DNA of 64,000 nucleotides from Pseudoneurospora amorphoporcata (Eukaryota; Ascomycota; Sordariomycetes; Sordariales; Sordariaceae), in NCBI GenBank assembly GCA_033297205.1, contig MU859114.1:1-64000 (forward strand). Reading direction: 5' to 3'. The notes under the pieces are model-generated. The model did not search any database. It saw only the letters and a list, made by a program, of their open reading frames with translations, and was not told the origin of the DNA. The position numbers and the translations under genes were made by a program. Positions 10,700-21,586 of this stretch are shown here, one piece after another (position 1 is the stretch's first letter; each line of letters begins with the position of its first letter).

Positions 10700-10946
10700 G
10701 TTAGTTGTACCTACCTATTACGCTGCGAGCGTACACCATCAAGCTAAGTCATCGCCGCCGTCGTGAGTATCTCCGACGTGCCCGCGATTTTGTTGTACCG
10801 CGATACACCTCTCTTTTCGTCGCACCGCGATAGACCGCTCTCGTCGCAACGCGATAGACCTCCCTCTCGTCGCTACAAGGTAGCTAACAGATACCGTTTA
10901 CGCTACAAGGTAGCTAGCGCTGATCAAGCTGATTACAACTATTTGA

Positions 10947-12525
10947 ATGGCGGCTCCTGTTACTGATTTTGACATCGCCATTTCCGCGATCAACGCCATC
11001 GTCGGCTCTGAGCACGAACAACTCTTCGAGAACGTCTTAGAATCTCTCAACGGCGCCGCTCTCCAGCGCCCAAGTAACCCAGTCGGAGAGGAGATCCTTA
11101 ACGCCGCCCCTGAACTCGCTCAGTACGCTGCTTTCCCTTACGTTATCGTTGCTCTCGCGTAGTTGATCCACGCGGACCTAGTTACGGCTAATACATTCGT
11201 CAGCGCCGCTTAGAACTCTTTAGAAGCCGCCCACCAATCCTTAGAAGCCGCTCGTTAGTAGATTGCGAATTAAGATAATACTGTTACTAGCTTCTAGTAC
11301 GAGGCCTAACAGTTTAAGGACAACTTTGCTGTAGCTAACGAGGTTAATAACAAACTTAAAAAGACCACTAAAACTTGGATTAGAGCCCTTAAGAAAGCCG
11401 TTTGCGATAAAGTCAACCTACCTATATCCGTCCCCGTCCCCGATTCTAACGACGAAATAGCTACCCTAAAGACTCGTACTAGTAAGGATCCCGCTGCCTA
11501 CACCGGCGAGGATGTATTTGCTATTAAGCGGGCCGAGGCCTTTTAGGATTGGCGTGATAAGATTTAGCTATATTGGTTCTAAGATGCCTAGTGGTTTAAC
11601 TAGGACGGACGCTACAAGTTTACCTAAATCCTCTCATACCTCAGTAGCAACGCCTTTAGGACCTTGGCCCCGCATGTAATGCCTATTATTAAAGAGGAGG
11701 ACCCGACTAAGTGGAAGTGGGAGAACGCTGAGGCTCTCTTCGTACATTTCGGTACTAAATACAACTGTATAGACCTTACCCTCGAGGCACGCCGGGATCT
11801 CAAATCCCTCAAAATGACTAAAGGCACGAGATGGCTCGACTTCAAGGATAAGTTTGTCACCATCGTCGATAAATGCGACCTTGACGAGGCTATAAAGACT
11901 TATTACCTAAAGATAAAGGTAACTAACGAGATTCGCGATGCTATCGCTTACTAGTAAGATACCCTAGCGTACAACGACTTTGATAGATGGCTCACCCTCT
12001 ATCGCAAGCTCGCTACTAACTTGGAGGAGTGCGATTGGCGCAACAAAACTAATATCCACTTTAAGAACGGCACTAGTACTAGTAGTAGTACCGCCGCTCC
12101 CGAGCGTACCGTTAGTTAAGGTAGTACTGCTATAGATTTCGACGCTATAAATGCCTTCAATATTCAACTATTTCGTATAATCGATAAGGCGGTTATTAAC
12201 TACCGTATATAGAACGGTCTTTGCAAGCGCTGCGCTAAACTAAGTTACTACGCTTATAAATGCCGCAATAGTATTAATACTGGCATCTCTAAAGAGCAGA
12301 GGGAGCGCGATCGCCGCAACCGTCGTGGTAGAGGCGGCTATAACAATAATAACAACCGTAGCAGACCAGCTATAGGCCAATCTAGCTATAGCAATAATAA
12401 TAGCAATAACAGTGCTCGAGTTAACGCCGTTACCACTGGTGAGCCCGCCGCTCCCGCTACAGCGCCCGCTCCAGCTCTCGCTCAGCCCGCGGAATACAGC
12501 GCGGGAAATACGCCGCCTCTCCACT
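10947..12525 (+). pseudogene. gag of the Gypsy element
   Basis: One forward frame starting ATGGCGGCTCCT runs to about 12525 with no interruption except TAG/TAA codons, nearly all at positions where Gln (CAG/CAA) would fit. Tryptophan TGG codons in the same frame are intact up to about 12,040. The middle part (about 11664..11954) resembles a Gypsy capsid region. At 12226..12270 there is a zinc knuckle C-x2-C-x4-Y-x4-C in which the His has become Tyr (CAC to TAC). A basic Arg/Gly/Asn-rich tail follows. Non-functional because of the stops. Confidence 0.82.
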
Positions 12526-13341
12526 AAGTCGCTTGAAGAGGCTATCGTCCGTAATGATGACAGAGGAGGAGGTAGATAATCTAGCAGACTTAGAAGTAGT
12601 TCAACTTAAGAATTTAAATTTAGATTGCTATAATAATAATTCAATCTTCCTTTCTACTCAAATCGTTTATAGACTGCGTAATTAACGTAGTAAGTGTGCT
12701 ACCTTAGTCGATAGCGGATGTTCCGTCCCTACTTTTATTAATCGCAGCTTTGCCGTTCAATACGCCATCTCGCTGCTAAAGTTTCCTAAGCCAAAGGCTT
12801 TGTACTTAGTAGACGGTATGCCTAAGGACCTCATTACCTATTACTGTAAGGTCTAGCTACGGATCAGTTACTATACAAAGACGATCGCTATACTAGCCTA
12901 CGATCTAGCAGACGACCACCCCGTAATCCTAGGCATACTGTAGCTCAAGCTTTACAACCCTACAATATCGTAGCTAGATAGTACTATTACTTTTACCGAT
13001 TACTACGCAAACCGCTACCTTCCCGCTAACCTATTACCGTCTTTATAATACGCTCTAAAGGTTTAAAAGCACGCCTACACGCGTTATTACAAAGCTGTAC
13101 AGGGTATAACTAAGGACGACTACCTTAATACTCTAATTGCAGACCCTAACGTCGTTAAAGACGGACCCCCTAGCACCCTAGTTAAGGACTCTAGTACCTT
13201 AGTCGCGGCCTCCAAGCGGACTAAGCCCGCTATTTGCTACACTGTAGCTGGCTAGTGGAGGTTCGATCCCTACTACCGCGTTATAGTACGACGATTATAT
13301 TTTTCGAGCAACCCCGTCAACCTAGCGGATATCAAGGATAT

Positions 13342-13836
13342 TATAACAAGGGCAATAATCTGGGCTTGGAACAGTAATTCAATTCAGCTAATAAACTACT
13401 TTAGTCTCGAAGGCTTTATTGATCCCTTCAACCTTCAAACAAAGGCTAGGCTTCAAGGCCTTCTTATACCAAAGAGGCTTGGTACGTACTGAGGCACGTA
13501 CCGAGCCTTGTTGCCTAATGTCTCAAGGTATCTATCTAGCGGTCTTCATACATATGGACCTTCCTGAGTGCTTCCAACCATTCTCCTTCTTCCTTCTAGT
13601 GCCAGCCTTCGTTCGGTCGCCCTCATAATAATGCTCATATCACAGGGTTAGACTTCTATGACTATCGTACGTAATTGCTGTCATAGCTCACCACCATATA
13701 CTATTCACATACTTGTACAGGCTGCAGCTGCTTCAGAAGCAGCTACAGCGGCACTTATAAGGCTAACGTCAAGCGTTGAGGTTCTATTAGCCTTGGAAAC
13801 CCTAACTCAGAACTGTAGGCAAATGTCTGTGTGATA
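13342..13836 (-). repeat. Solo LTR, 495 bp, nested in pol
   Basis: Plus strand begins TATAACAAGGGC (a decayed TGTGACAAGGGC) and ends CTGTGTGATA. It is flanked by a perfect 5-bp duplication GATAT (13337..13341, 13837..13841). Removing it and one duplication copy rejoins the pol frame as ...ADIKDITAASFN. Same length as the inverted copy at 14580..15074. Confidence 0.93.
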
Positions 13837-14579
13837 GATATAACGGCCGCCAGCTTCAACTAGTTGTACGAGAAGTTTGATCTGCGAGCGTTCCGTACTT
13901 CGTACGCAGAGATCTGCGAGGTTATAGAGGAGGCTAGAGCGGAGGAGGAAGCCCGGGCTAAAGAGGTAGAGGGGGGGCGCCCTAGAGCCTAAAGACTATA
14001 AAAACGATGAAGGCGTCGTTAATAGAGGGGTAAGGACAAGAATTAAGCACGACTATAATATACTGAACGGTTTGGCCAACCTTACCCCAGAGATGGAGTA
14101 GGAGATCTGGAACGGCGACGGTGCTAAGTATAAGAAGTTGCTAGGCAAGGGTTATTACTTGTAGATTAATACTTACGCTAGCAAGAGCTCTAAGGTCGCT
14201 ATCTGAATAGTAAAGATCGCCAAGTACGTACACCTCAGCGGCAATGCAGAGGAGGATTACGAACGCTGCGAAGCCATTAGGCTGGCTGGCATCACGGAGG
14301 AAGAGGCGGCTAAATTCCACGAGAAAGTTGATAAGCTACCCAAAATTAATTCCCAGATTAAGAAAAAGCTCCCTAAATAGTACTGGAACCGCTTTAACGT
14401 CTTTAGACCTTACAACGTCACAGTCTTACCCCCCCACTGCTCGTACGACCTCAAGATCGAGCTCCGCCCGAGCGAGCAAGCACCCTATACGAAATCTAAA
14501 GCATTCAACCCCGATAAGCTAAGCGTGATTAAGAAATGGATTAACGATAATCTTCGTATAGGGTTTATCCGTCCCTCAC

Positions 14580-15074
14580 TGTCACACGGACATTTGCCTA
14601 CAGTTCTGGGTTAGGGTTTCCAAGGCTAACAGAACCTCAACGCTTAACGTCAGCCTTATAAGCGCCACTGTAGCTACTTCTAAAGCAGCTGCAGCCTGCA
14701 CAAGCATGTGAATAGTATATGGTAGTGAGCTATGACAGCAATCACGTACGACAGTCACAGAGGTCTAACCCTGTAATATAAGCATCATCATGAGGGTGAC
14801 TGAACGAAGGCCGGCACCAGAAGGAAAAAGGAGAATAGTTGGAAGCACTTAGGAAGGTCTATATATATAAAGACCGCCAGATAGATACCTTGAAGCATTA
14901 GGCAACAAGGCTCGGTGCGTGCCTCAGTACGTACCAAGCCTCTTTGGTATAAGAAGGCCTTAAAGCCTAGCCTTTATTTGAAGGTTGAAGGGATCAACAA
15001 GGCCTTCGGGACCAAAGTAGTTTATTAGCTGAATTAAACTACTGTTCCAAGCCCAGATTACTGCCTTTGTCACA
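14580..15074 (+). repeat. Solo LTR, 495 bp, nested in pol (opposite orientation)
   Basis: Begins TGTCACACGGACATTTGCC and ends ACTGCCTTTGTCACA. It is flanked by a perfect 5-bp duplication CTCAC (14575..14579, 15075..15079). Removing it rejoins the RT frame as GFIRPSQSEAAS, a typical Gypsy RT sequence. It is less decayed at its ends than the copy at 13342. Confidence 0.93.
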
Positions 15075-18000
15075 CTCACAATCCGAAGCCGCTTCCTAAA
15101 TCCTGCTGGTAGAGAAATCCGACGGAGGTGTCAGACTTTAAACTATAGAAGAATCAATAACGTTACTTTCAAGAGTCGCTACCCGCTCCCTTTGATCAAA
15201 GAAACCCTTAACGCTATTTGCAAAGCAAAGATCTTCACTAAACTAGATATCATCGCCACTTTCAACCGCATTCGCGTCGCGGAGGGACACAAATAGCTAA
15301 CGGCGTTTATCACCCATTTTAGTCTCTTTGAATCATTCGTATATCCTTTCGGCCTATAGGGAGCGCTAGGCGTATTTCAAAACTACGTTAACGACATTTT
15401 GCACAATATCTTAGATATCTACGCAACCGCCTACCTAAATAATATCCTCATCTTTTCGGATAACGAGGAAGAGTACCAGAAACACGTAGACGATATTCTC
15501 GCCCGCTTGGAAAAGGCTGGCTTGCAGGTCGATGTCGACAAGTACGAGTTTTATACTAAGAAAACCAAATACCTTAGGCTGATCATTACGCTTGGCGGTA
15601 TCGAGATGGACCTAGAGAAGGTTAAAGTCATTATAGATTAGAAGCCCCCAACGTCTAAGAAGTTTTTGCAAAGTTTCCTAGGATTTGCTAACTTTTATCG
15701 TCGTTTTATTAAAGGCTTCTGGATAATAGCGGTACTACTTTATAACTTTACGAAGAAGGACGCGGAATAGGTATAGACTGTAGCATAGTAGTCCGCTTTC
15801 GAAATTTTAAAGATTACGTTCACAAGTAGACCGACCTTGCGTATTTACACTTAGTTCAAGAAAACAGTTGTCAAAACTGATGCTTCCAATTGGGCATCTG
15901 GCAGCACCCTCTCCTAGTACGGAAATAACGGCGTGCTCTACCCAGTCGCCTACTTTTCGGCACGACACTCATCGGCGGAGTACAATTACAATATCTATAA
16001 TAAAGAACTCCTTACCATCGTCAAAGCTCTAGAAGAATGGCGCTCAGAACTAGAGGGCGCCCAGCAACCTTTCGATATTATCACGGATCATAAGAATTTA
16101 AAAACTTTTACAACAAACAAGCAGCTCATACCCCACCATATGCGGTGGTCATAGTTCCTATCACGCTTCAACTTCTTAATCCGCTATATACCGAGATCAC
16201 ATAATCTTCGTCTAGACACGCTAAGCAGGAAACTAGAGGACGTGCCGCTAGATATAGATAATCACCGTCTAAAGGCCAAGAATCGCAAACTCATTAACTC
16301 AGCTCGCTTCGAGGATGAGTACCTCTCCCTGTCAGCTATAGCTACTAACGTCCTCGATTTCAACGAGGAAGTCTTCCTACTATTCTTAGATACCTTAGAG
16401 GAGCCGGACAAGTCGACCGACAACATTATCAACGAGAGCTACGACCAGTCAACCCTAATGCAGGAGGCTGTCAGCTGCCTAAGAGATCCAGGCCGCACTA
16501 AATAGCGTCCCCATATTAAAAAGAAGCTGAAAGTCGCTTTCGCTAAATACTCCACAGCGGGAAGTAAGGCGTACTACAGAGGGAGGGTGCTCATTGATCC
16601 TAATAATACCGCTACCTACCTACTACTTATCTACCGCGCTTACTCGTTACTAACGGCGGGTTACCCAAGCAAAGACAAAATATAAGTATAGATAAACGAG
16701 TATTAGTACTAGCCAAGCATAACAGAAGCCGTTCGGACTTACTACAAGAGTTACCTAGTGTGCTCGAAAACGAAAGTATCGCGGCGCGCTAAAGCAAGCT
16801 ATCTCAAGCCCATGCCCGTGGCCTACGTGCTATAGACGGATATTTCGATTAATTACGTCTCTCTATTATTAGAAAGTCTATATCTAGGTTTGAAGTTCAA
16901 GCATATCGCCATCGTAATAGACCGCCTAACGAAGATGTGCCACTACATCCTCACTATTACTATAGAAGCGGAAGAACTGGTGGACCGCTTTATTAACCGC
17001 ATTTACACCCTTTACGGCCTACTAGATACCGTTATTTCCGACCGTGGCTCCCAATTTGTTTTTCTATTTTAGTTTACGATTTGCAGACGCTTAGCTATTA
17101 AGAGGCTATTAAGCTCCGTTTTCCACCCACAGACAAATGCCCAAACGGAGCGCATCAACGCAAAGATAGAGTAATATTTACGTATCTTCGTTAATTAGGC
17201 ACAAACAAACTGGGCACGATAGCTTCCACTAGTAGAATTCGTAGGTAACAATATAATTTCTAAGACTACAGGCGTAACTCCCTTCTTTACCAACTATAGT
17301 TTTTACCCCCGCATAAGCGTTAAGCCCGCAGCGGTTGTACCGTCAGAAAGCTTCTTACTAGAACAATAGAAGGAATACTTAAAGGCCAATAAGCTGTTCG
17401 CTCGTTTCGAAGCTATTTAGGATTATGTACGTACCTCTACAAAGAAGGCACAAGACAGATACGAGGCCAACGCTAACGAAAATTGGTCGGACGTACTAAA
17501 ATACCGCTCTAGTGATTTCGTTATGCTGAATACAACCAATCTCAATAACGGCAGGCCACACAACAAGCTTTGCCCTCGATAGGAGGGCCTGTTTAAGGTA
17601 GATTGGGCACGTTCCCATAACGTCAAGCTGATCTTACCTACCAATATGAAGTGCTCGCTAGTATTCCACGTCTCTATAGTCAAACCTCACCACGTGAGCC
17701 TTCCTAGCTAAGCCGATTTGTAAGGCGACGTACGAGCCAACGAAGGTAGAATAATAGTTAGGACTAATAATTACGAAGAAGTAGCAGAATAGGAACTCGA
17801 CAAGCTATTAGACTACTTCCAACGAGGAGGCAACCGTCACTAGTTCTACACTGTAAAGTAGAAGCATCACAACCCCACTGACAAGCCCCTTAACAACGTT
17901 AAAGGAGCAAGAGAAGCCGTCACCACCTTCCATCGCGATCACCTAAATATGCCTATCCTGCCAGCAGTTTGAAACTAGCTAGAAATCAAGGCTATACTTT

Positions 18001-18519
18001 AAGAACGGGCCTCAGCTCCGAAGCGGAAGGCTCAAGCGCCCCAAACATACTATATAGCGTCCCCGCACCCTAAACACGCTATACAGCGCCTCCAGCCCCG
18101 CCTCTGAGACGTTCCAAACGCATTGCCGACCTAAAAGAGCAAATCAATACTACCGTCGCGGACATCGCGGTTGACTGTAAAGCACGAATGTCCGCGATCG
18201 AGGTCGTAAGCTGGGAGCTCAAACTCCTAACTGAGAAGGACTCAAAGAAGATGGACCAGTTCTTTAGCAGAGTATTTAGGAGGCTAGCGGAGGTCTAGCA
18301 GGGCATGCGGCCCCCAACAAAGAATGTGCAGGCACAACTAGAGGATAGGACCTACCGACAGGGTAATGACAACAGCGCGGCCGTTTAATCGCGAATCACA
18401 AGCGCTCAGTCACGGATCGAGGAGTTGGAAGATGGGAATTGAGGGATAATCTATCATTTCATATATATATACTAGATAGAGGGTTTGAAGCTCTGTGAGC
18501 TTCTTTTGCAGGGAGGTAG

Positions 18520-18753
18520 TATCACAAGATTACCTATAATAGCACTAGTAATACGCTGCACGACTGGCACAGCTATCAAGTCTCCATTGGCCATTGCCCA
18601 ATAGGATCGCACGCATGCATACACCAGTAGGCCTTAGTCTGGATCCAGGGCATCCCTATATCTAGACCGCACACTTCCCTCTCTTCCTTTCCTCTCTCCT
18701 TGTACAACTACGTATGTCACATCTACCCTCCTACCTCGCCCTACACTGTAATA
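18520..18753 (+). repeat. 3' LTR of the Gypsy element (234 bp)
   Basis: Begins TATCACAAGATTACC directly after a purine-rich tract and ends CTGTAATA before the GTCGG duplication. Compared with the 5' LTR it keeps C where the 5' copy has T but has A where the 5' copy keeps G. The mutations here are therefore mainly on the minus strand. Confidence 0.92.
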
Positions 18754-18763
18754 GTCGGGTCCT

Positions 18764-19930
18764 GACGGCTTAGGCGACCCTAGTGCCGCTTAAGTTCGTA
18801 ACAGTACACTTTATAAAATTATTATATTATATTAAAGGATATAGTTATATTAGTATACGGTTGCTATAATAGTTAGTAAGGGGGCGCTTAAATAATAAAG
18901 TATTCTTATTTGCCGTTAGCCGTTTTCTACAATCGTTAATTTTAATAAAGTCCTATTTTATCAATTCCTTCTCTCTATTAATCTTTCTTATATTCCGATT
19001 ATAATTTATACTAACGTCTTTTTCTTACGCTTCCAATTATCCTAGGATATTGATTTTAATTTATAATTTAATTTTACTAATATAGAAGGTTGGATTATAT
19101 TTTATATTAATAGGGAGTTTAAATGTAACTTTATAATTATTTGCTTTAACGATTTCAAACGGACCTTCGTAGAGGGAGGTAAGTTTTACGTGCGGGCGGC
19201 TGGTGTCAAGGTTCTCTATATTAAATAAGACTTTATCTTCTATTCTATATTTTAGGATATTTCTTCTTCGAATATTAGGATTATTTTCGTATTATTATTA
19301 AATTTATTTTATTCAGTTTATAACGTATTTTAATACTTTTTTAAAATAATTAGTAATTTTATTAGCCTAAAAATACTCTGTTTATTATTAAGTTAAGAAA
19401 TTTAGCGAGTATAGTTTTACTAGTGTAATACTTATACAAAAGTAGAAATTATAATTAGTAAAGAAAAAAGATATTTCTATTGTCTTAGAAATTAAACTAT
19501 TTTTAGCGAATTTCGCGATTAGTAGTTAATTGACCTAATCGTCTTATATCTAATTAATTTAAAAACGAAGGTATTTCTCTATCTCTATATTAATACATTC
19601 AGTTTAGCCGTTGGTAGTTAAATAGAACGTAGAAGAGAGCTTGAAAATTACTTCTAAAGAGGAGGATAAAAAATTTTAAAATTATAAAACGAATTAGGAG
19701 CTACAATTTAATATTATTAACTCTAGAAGGCCGTAAATATTGTAGATTTTTTCAATAAACCAGTCTATTACCCGTGCGCGACTTTGGCGAGTAGTGTATA
19801 AGATTTGTCCCCTATATGCCCGCTAACCTTTACTAATATAGCTTACTAAAACCAACAATCCTTTTCGATTTTAACAAGCCTTCTACCCTTTGTTAAGGTC
19901 TACAACCCTTCCCCTCTTTTATACTTTCCT
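18764..19930 (-). pseudogene. RIP-mutated Gypsy integrase C-terminal relic
   Basis: Between about 19,060 and 19,560 the minus strand encodes KNSLISKT.EISFFFTNY, then RRRNILKYRIEDKVLFNIE and KLTSLYEGPFEIV...FYISKIKL. These match the end of Gypsy integrase (KTTGISPFFANYG, GDKVLL, KLDHKYEGPFEV, FHVSLL). Many stops are present. No LTR or target duplication for this copy was found, and it is heavily AT-biased. RIP-type DNA ends near 19,930. Confidence 0.75.
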
Positions 19931-20215
19931 ACTATGGTAAGTATCTGGGAGTCCATCAATAATTCCGTTGGTGCCGTCTCCGCGGCCAGTCAGTCGTCAA
20001 GTGTGGATTCGAAATATAGAAGTACCTTGTGTATGCAAGTGGAAATAGAACTGACACTTCTAGGTCCATCTTCACTTCTATCAGGCATCATGAAAACCGA
20101 AATCTATGATAGCAGTTTATCTATTATTAGTAAAAGAAAAAGTGCTAAAAGCGTTAGAAAAAAAAGAAAAAAAAAACAAAAAAAAACCGAAAACAAAGAA
20201 AAGAAAATACAACCT

Positions 20216-20367
20216 TGCGCGGTCCGGGATTCAAGCCCTGGTCTTCACTCAGTAGTGACATTTACCATTTTGAACTTCTGCATCCAGAGTTCCTGTTTGA
20301 ACAGAGGTTCGCCGGGGATTTTAACCCACAAATCGAGTGATGCGCTTGACCACTGCGCCAACCGCGC
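20216..20367 (-). tRNA. tRNA-like locus with a long intron, possibly a pseudogene
   Basis: On the minus strand the 5' part GCGCGGT-TG-GCGC-AGTGGTCAA-GCGC has a perfect D arm and an A-box (TGGCGCAGTGG). The 3' end ACCGCGC pairs perfectly with the 5' GCGCGGT. TCACT (27-31) and AGTGA (39-43) form a full anticodon stem, which implies an intron of roughly 80 nt. A Pol III terminator (TTTT) follows. Against a working gene: position 33 is not T, the T loop is CTTGAAT, and the T stem has one mismatch. The anticodon cannot be assigned. Confidence 0.45.
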
Positions 20368-21235
20368 GTTTTTTTGGTGTTGTGTTGTTGCAAAGAGGAT
20401 GCGACAAGTATCTTATGTGCGTACCCCAAGGCCCCAAGCAAGGCAAATGGGATGGAAGACAACCTAGGCAGCTGCCGTGGTAGAGCGGATGGTGCAGGCA
20501 GGTGGGATGGAAGGAAGGAAAGAAGGAAGAAGAGGTACCAGGCTGATTACAATGGGATGGGACGGATGAAATGGATCGGCTCGAGTACTGCCGCCCGCCG
20601 CTCGATTTATAACGCATCATATGCAGGCTAGATAGATTCAAGATAGATTCGGTGAGACGAAATCGCAGTTCGGGGTGGCTATAGGACAAGCAGCGCTCGA
20701 GCGTAGCTGAGCTGAGGCTGACATGCAGATCCTGAGGTAAAATACATCTTCTGTAGATGGTTTAGTTGACTGCCTATTTATTTTCAAGGATCAGTCCATT
20801 TCAAAAATTACATACATTTGTAGTGCTAACTGATAAATATGATTGTAACTACCTGCTCATATTTCCCGATTCGAGTTATCCAACTGATTGTCTTGTCCGC
20901 TTCCAACCTAGGTCCGCACTCTTCTGTTCCGTCCGTCCTGTCCTGTTGAGCCGGTTAAGGCAGGCAGACCCTAGGAGCCCCAAATGCGTCATCACCAAAT
21001 GAGTCTTGTTTCCAACTTGTTGTCCTCCTAGTAGACATGCGAACCCGTCCTTATCGTTCAAACCACACCCTATAACGCCTCAGAAATGCACCGAGGTATT
21101 TCACCCAGTCCCTGACATAAACCAAGCCAATGAAAACAAACAGGCAGCGCAAACTCGAAGCGTCTATGCATGATATCCAAAAAACCACCCCGCGTGTGCC
21201 GGACGTTTCCAAAACAAGACGATAAACCAATAGAG

Positions 21236-21288
21236 AAAAAAAAAAACTAAAAAAGGGGGGCCCCCCCCCCCCCCCCCCCCCACACCCC

Positions 21289-21329
<41 letters not shown>

Positions 21330-21453
21330 AAAACAAAAAAAAAAAAAAAAAAAAAACACCCCCCCCCCCCCCCTTTTCCACGACCCACCCAAAAAAAATA
21401 ATAAAATAAAATAAAACCAAAAAAAAAAAAATTTTTTTAAAAAAAAAACACCC
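21236..21453. repeat. Poly-A / poly-C homopolymer block
   Basis: About 220 bp made almost only of A and C runs on the plus strand, including a G6/C-run junction and an A run of more than 30 bases. The composition is unlike any gene or repeat in the window. It may be a true low-complexity tract, but long homopolymers side by side also suggest sequencing or assembly trouble. Confidence 0.8.
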
Positions 21454-21586
21454 TCCGATCATCTGGTGACAGATGATCGGTAATTCGCCACCTGCTTCAA
21501 TACGCTCGCTCAAATGATGGCGCGTTCAACGTTCTTTCGGGAAGTCATTAATCAAAATTCCACCCCAACTCCTCAAGGGCCGAGTT

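Larger units (their letters stand above)
12613..17968 (+). pseudogene. pol (PR-RT-RH-IN, chromodomain-like tail) of the Gypsy element
   Basis: Protease: TLVDSGCS motif at about 12701..12725. RT: SRYPLPLIKETL, KLDIIATFNRIRVAEGHK and then YLNN at about 15432..15443, where the catalytic YLDD should be. RNase H: TDAS at about 15878..15890 and later NKELLTIVKALEEWR. Integrase: IDRLTKM, SDRGSQF (about 17036..17058) and HPQTNAQTERINAKIE. A C-terminal stretch (YTVK*KHHNP...AREAVTTFH) resembles a decayed chromodomain. TAG replaces Trp at several family-invariant sites. Frameshifts lie at a G7 run near 13973 and near 15145. It is interrupted by solo LTRs at 13342..13836 and 14580..15074. Confidence 0.88.
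10466..18753 (+). mobile_element. Nearly complete Ty3/Gypsy LTR retrotransposon, RIP-inactivated
   Basis: Two 234-bp LTRs (10466..10699 and 18520..18753) bound the element, and the whole is flanked by a perfect 5-bp duplication GTCGG (10461..10465, 18754..18758). A purine-rich tract (GCAGGGAGG) lies just before the 3' LTR. Between them lie gag, protease, RT, RNase H and integrase in that order, which is the Ty3/Gypsy order. The element spans 8288 bp, but two 495-bp solo LTRs with their duplications account for 1000 bp of this, so the original was about 7.3 kb. Frames are broken by stops and at least two frameshifts. Confidence 0.93.
19931..21586. other. Boundary region, no protein gene recognised
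   Basis: Sequence changes here from RIP-mutated AT-rich DNA to ordinary base composition. A 177-codon frame at 19934..20467 has no ATG-supported homology, crosses the tRNA-like locus and is rich in Lys from an A-rich tract, so it is not called. The homopolymer block at 21236..21453 is listed separately. Confidence 0.5.

Noticed and set aside
10947..12525. TAG/TAA read as glutamine (alternative code or programmed readthrough) in the Gypsy gag frame
   Set aside because: Stops fall at Gln positions while TGG stays intact, which looks like recoding. But the zinc-knuckle His is also changed to Tyr, the RT YLDD is YLNN, other Gln codons remain CAG/CAA, and in pol TAG replaces invariant Trp. This is mutation, not recoding.
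1..19930. CRISPR array or tandem satellite
   Set aside because: The repeats are dispersed, in both orientations, and carry transposon target duplications; no regularly spaced repeat-spacer units exist.
1..19930. Centromere or telomere identity of the AT-rich block
   Set aside because: No TTAGGG repeats are present, and RIP-mutated transposon DNA occurs at many places in such genomes; the window alone cannot decide.
19934..20467. ORF of 177 codons with a poly-Lys stretch
   Set aside because: The Lys run is an A-rich tract, and the frame crosses the tRNA-like locus in the opposite direction.
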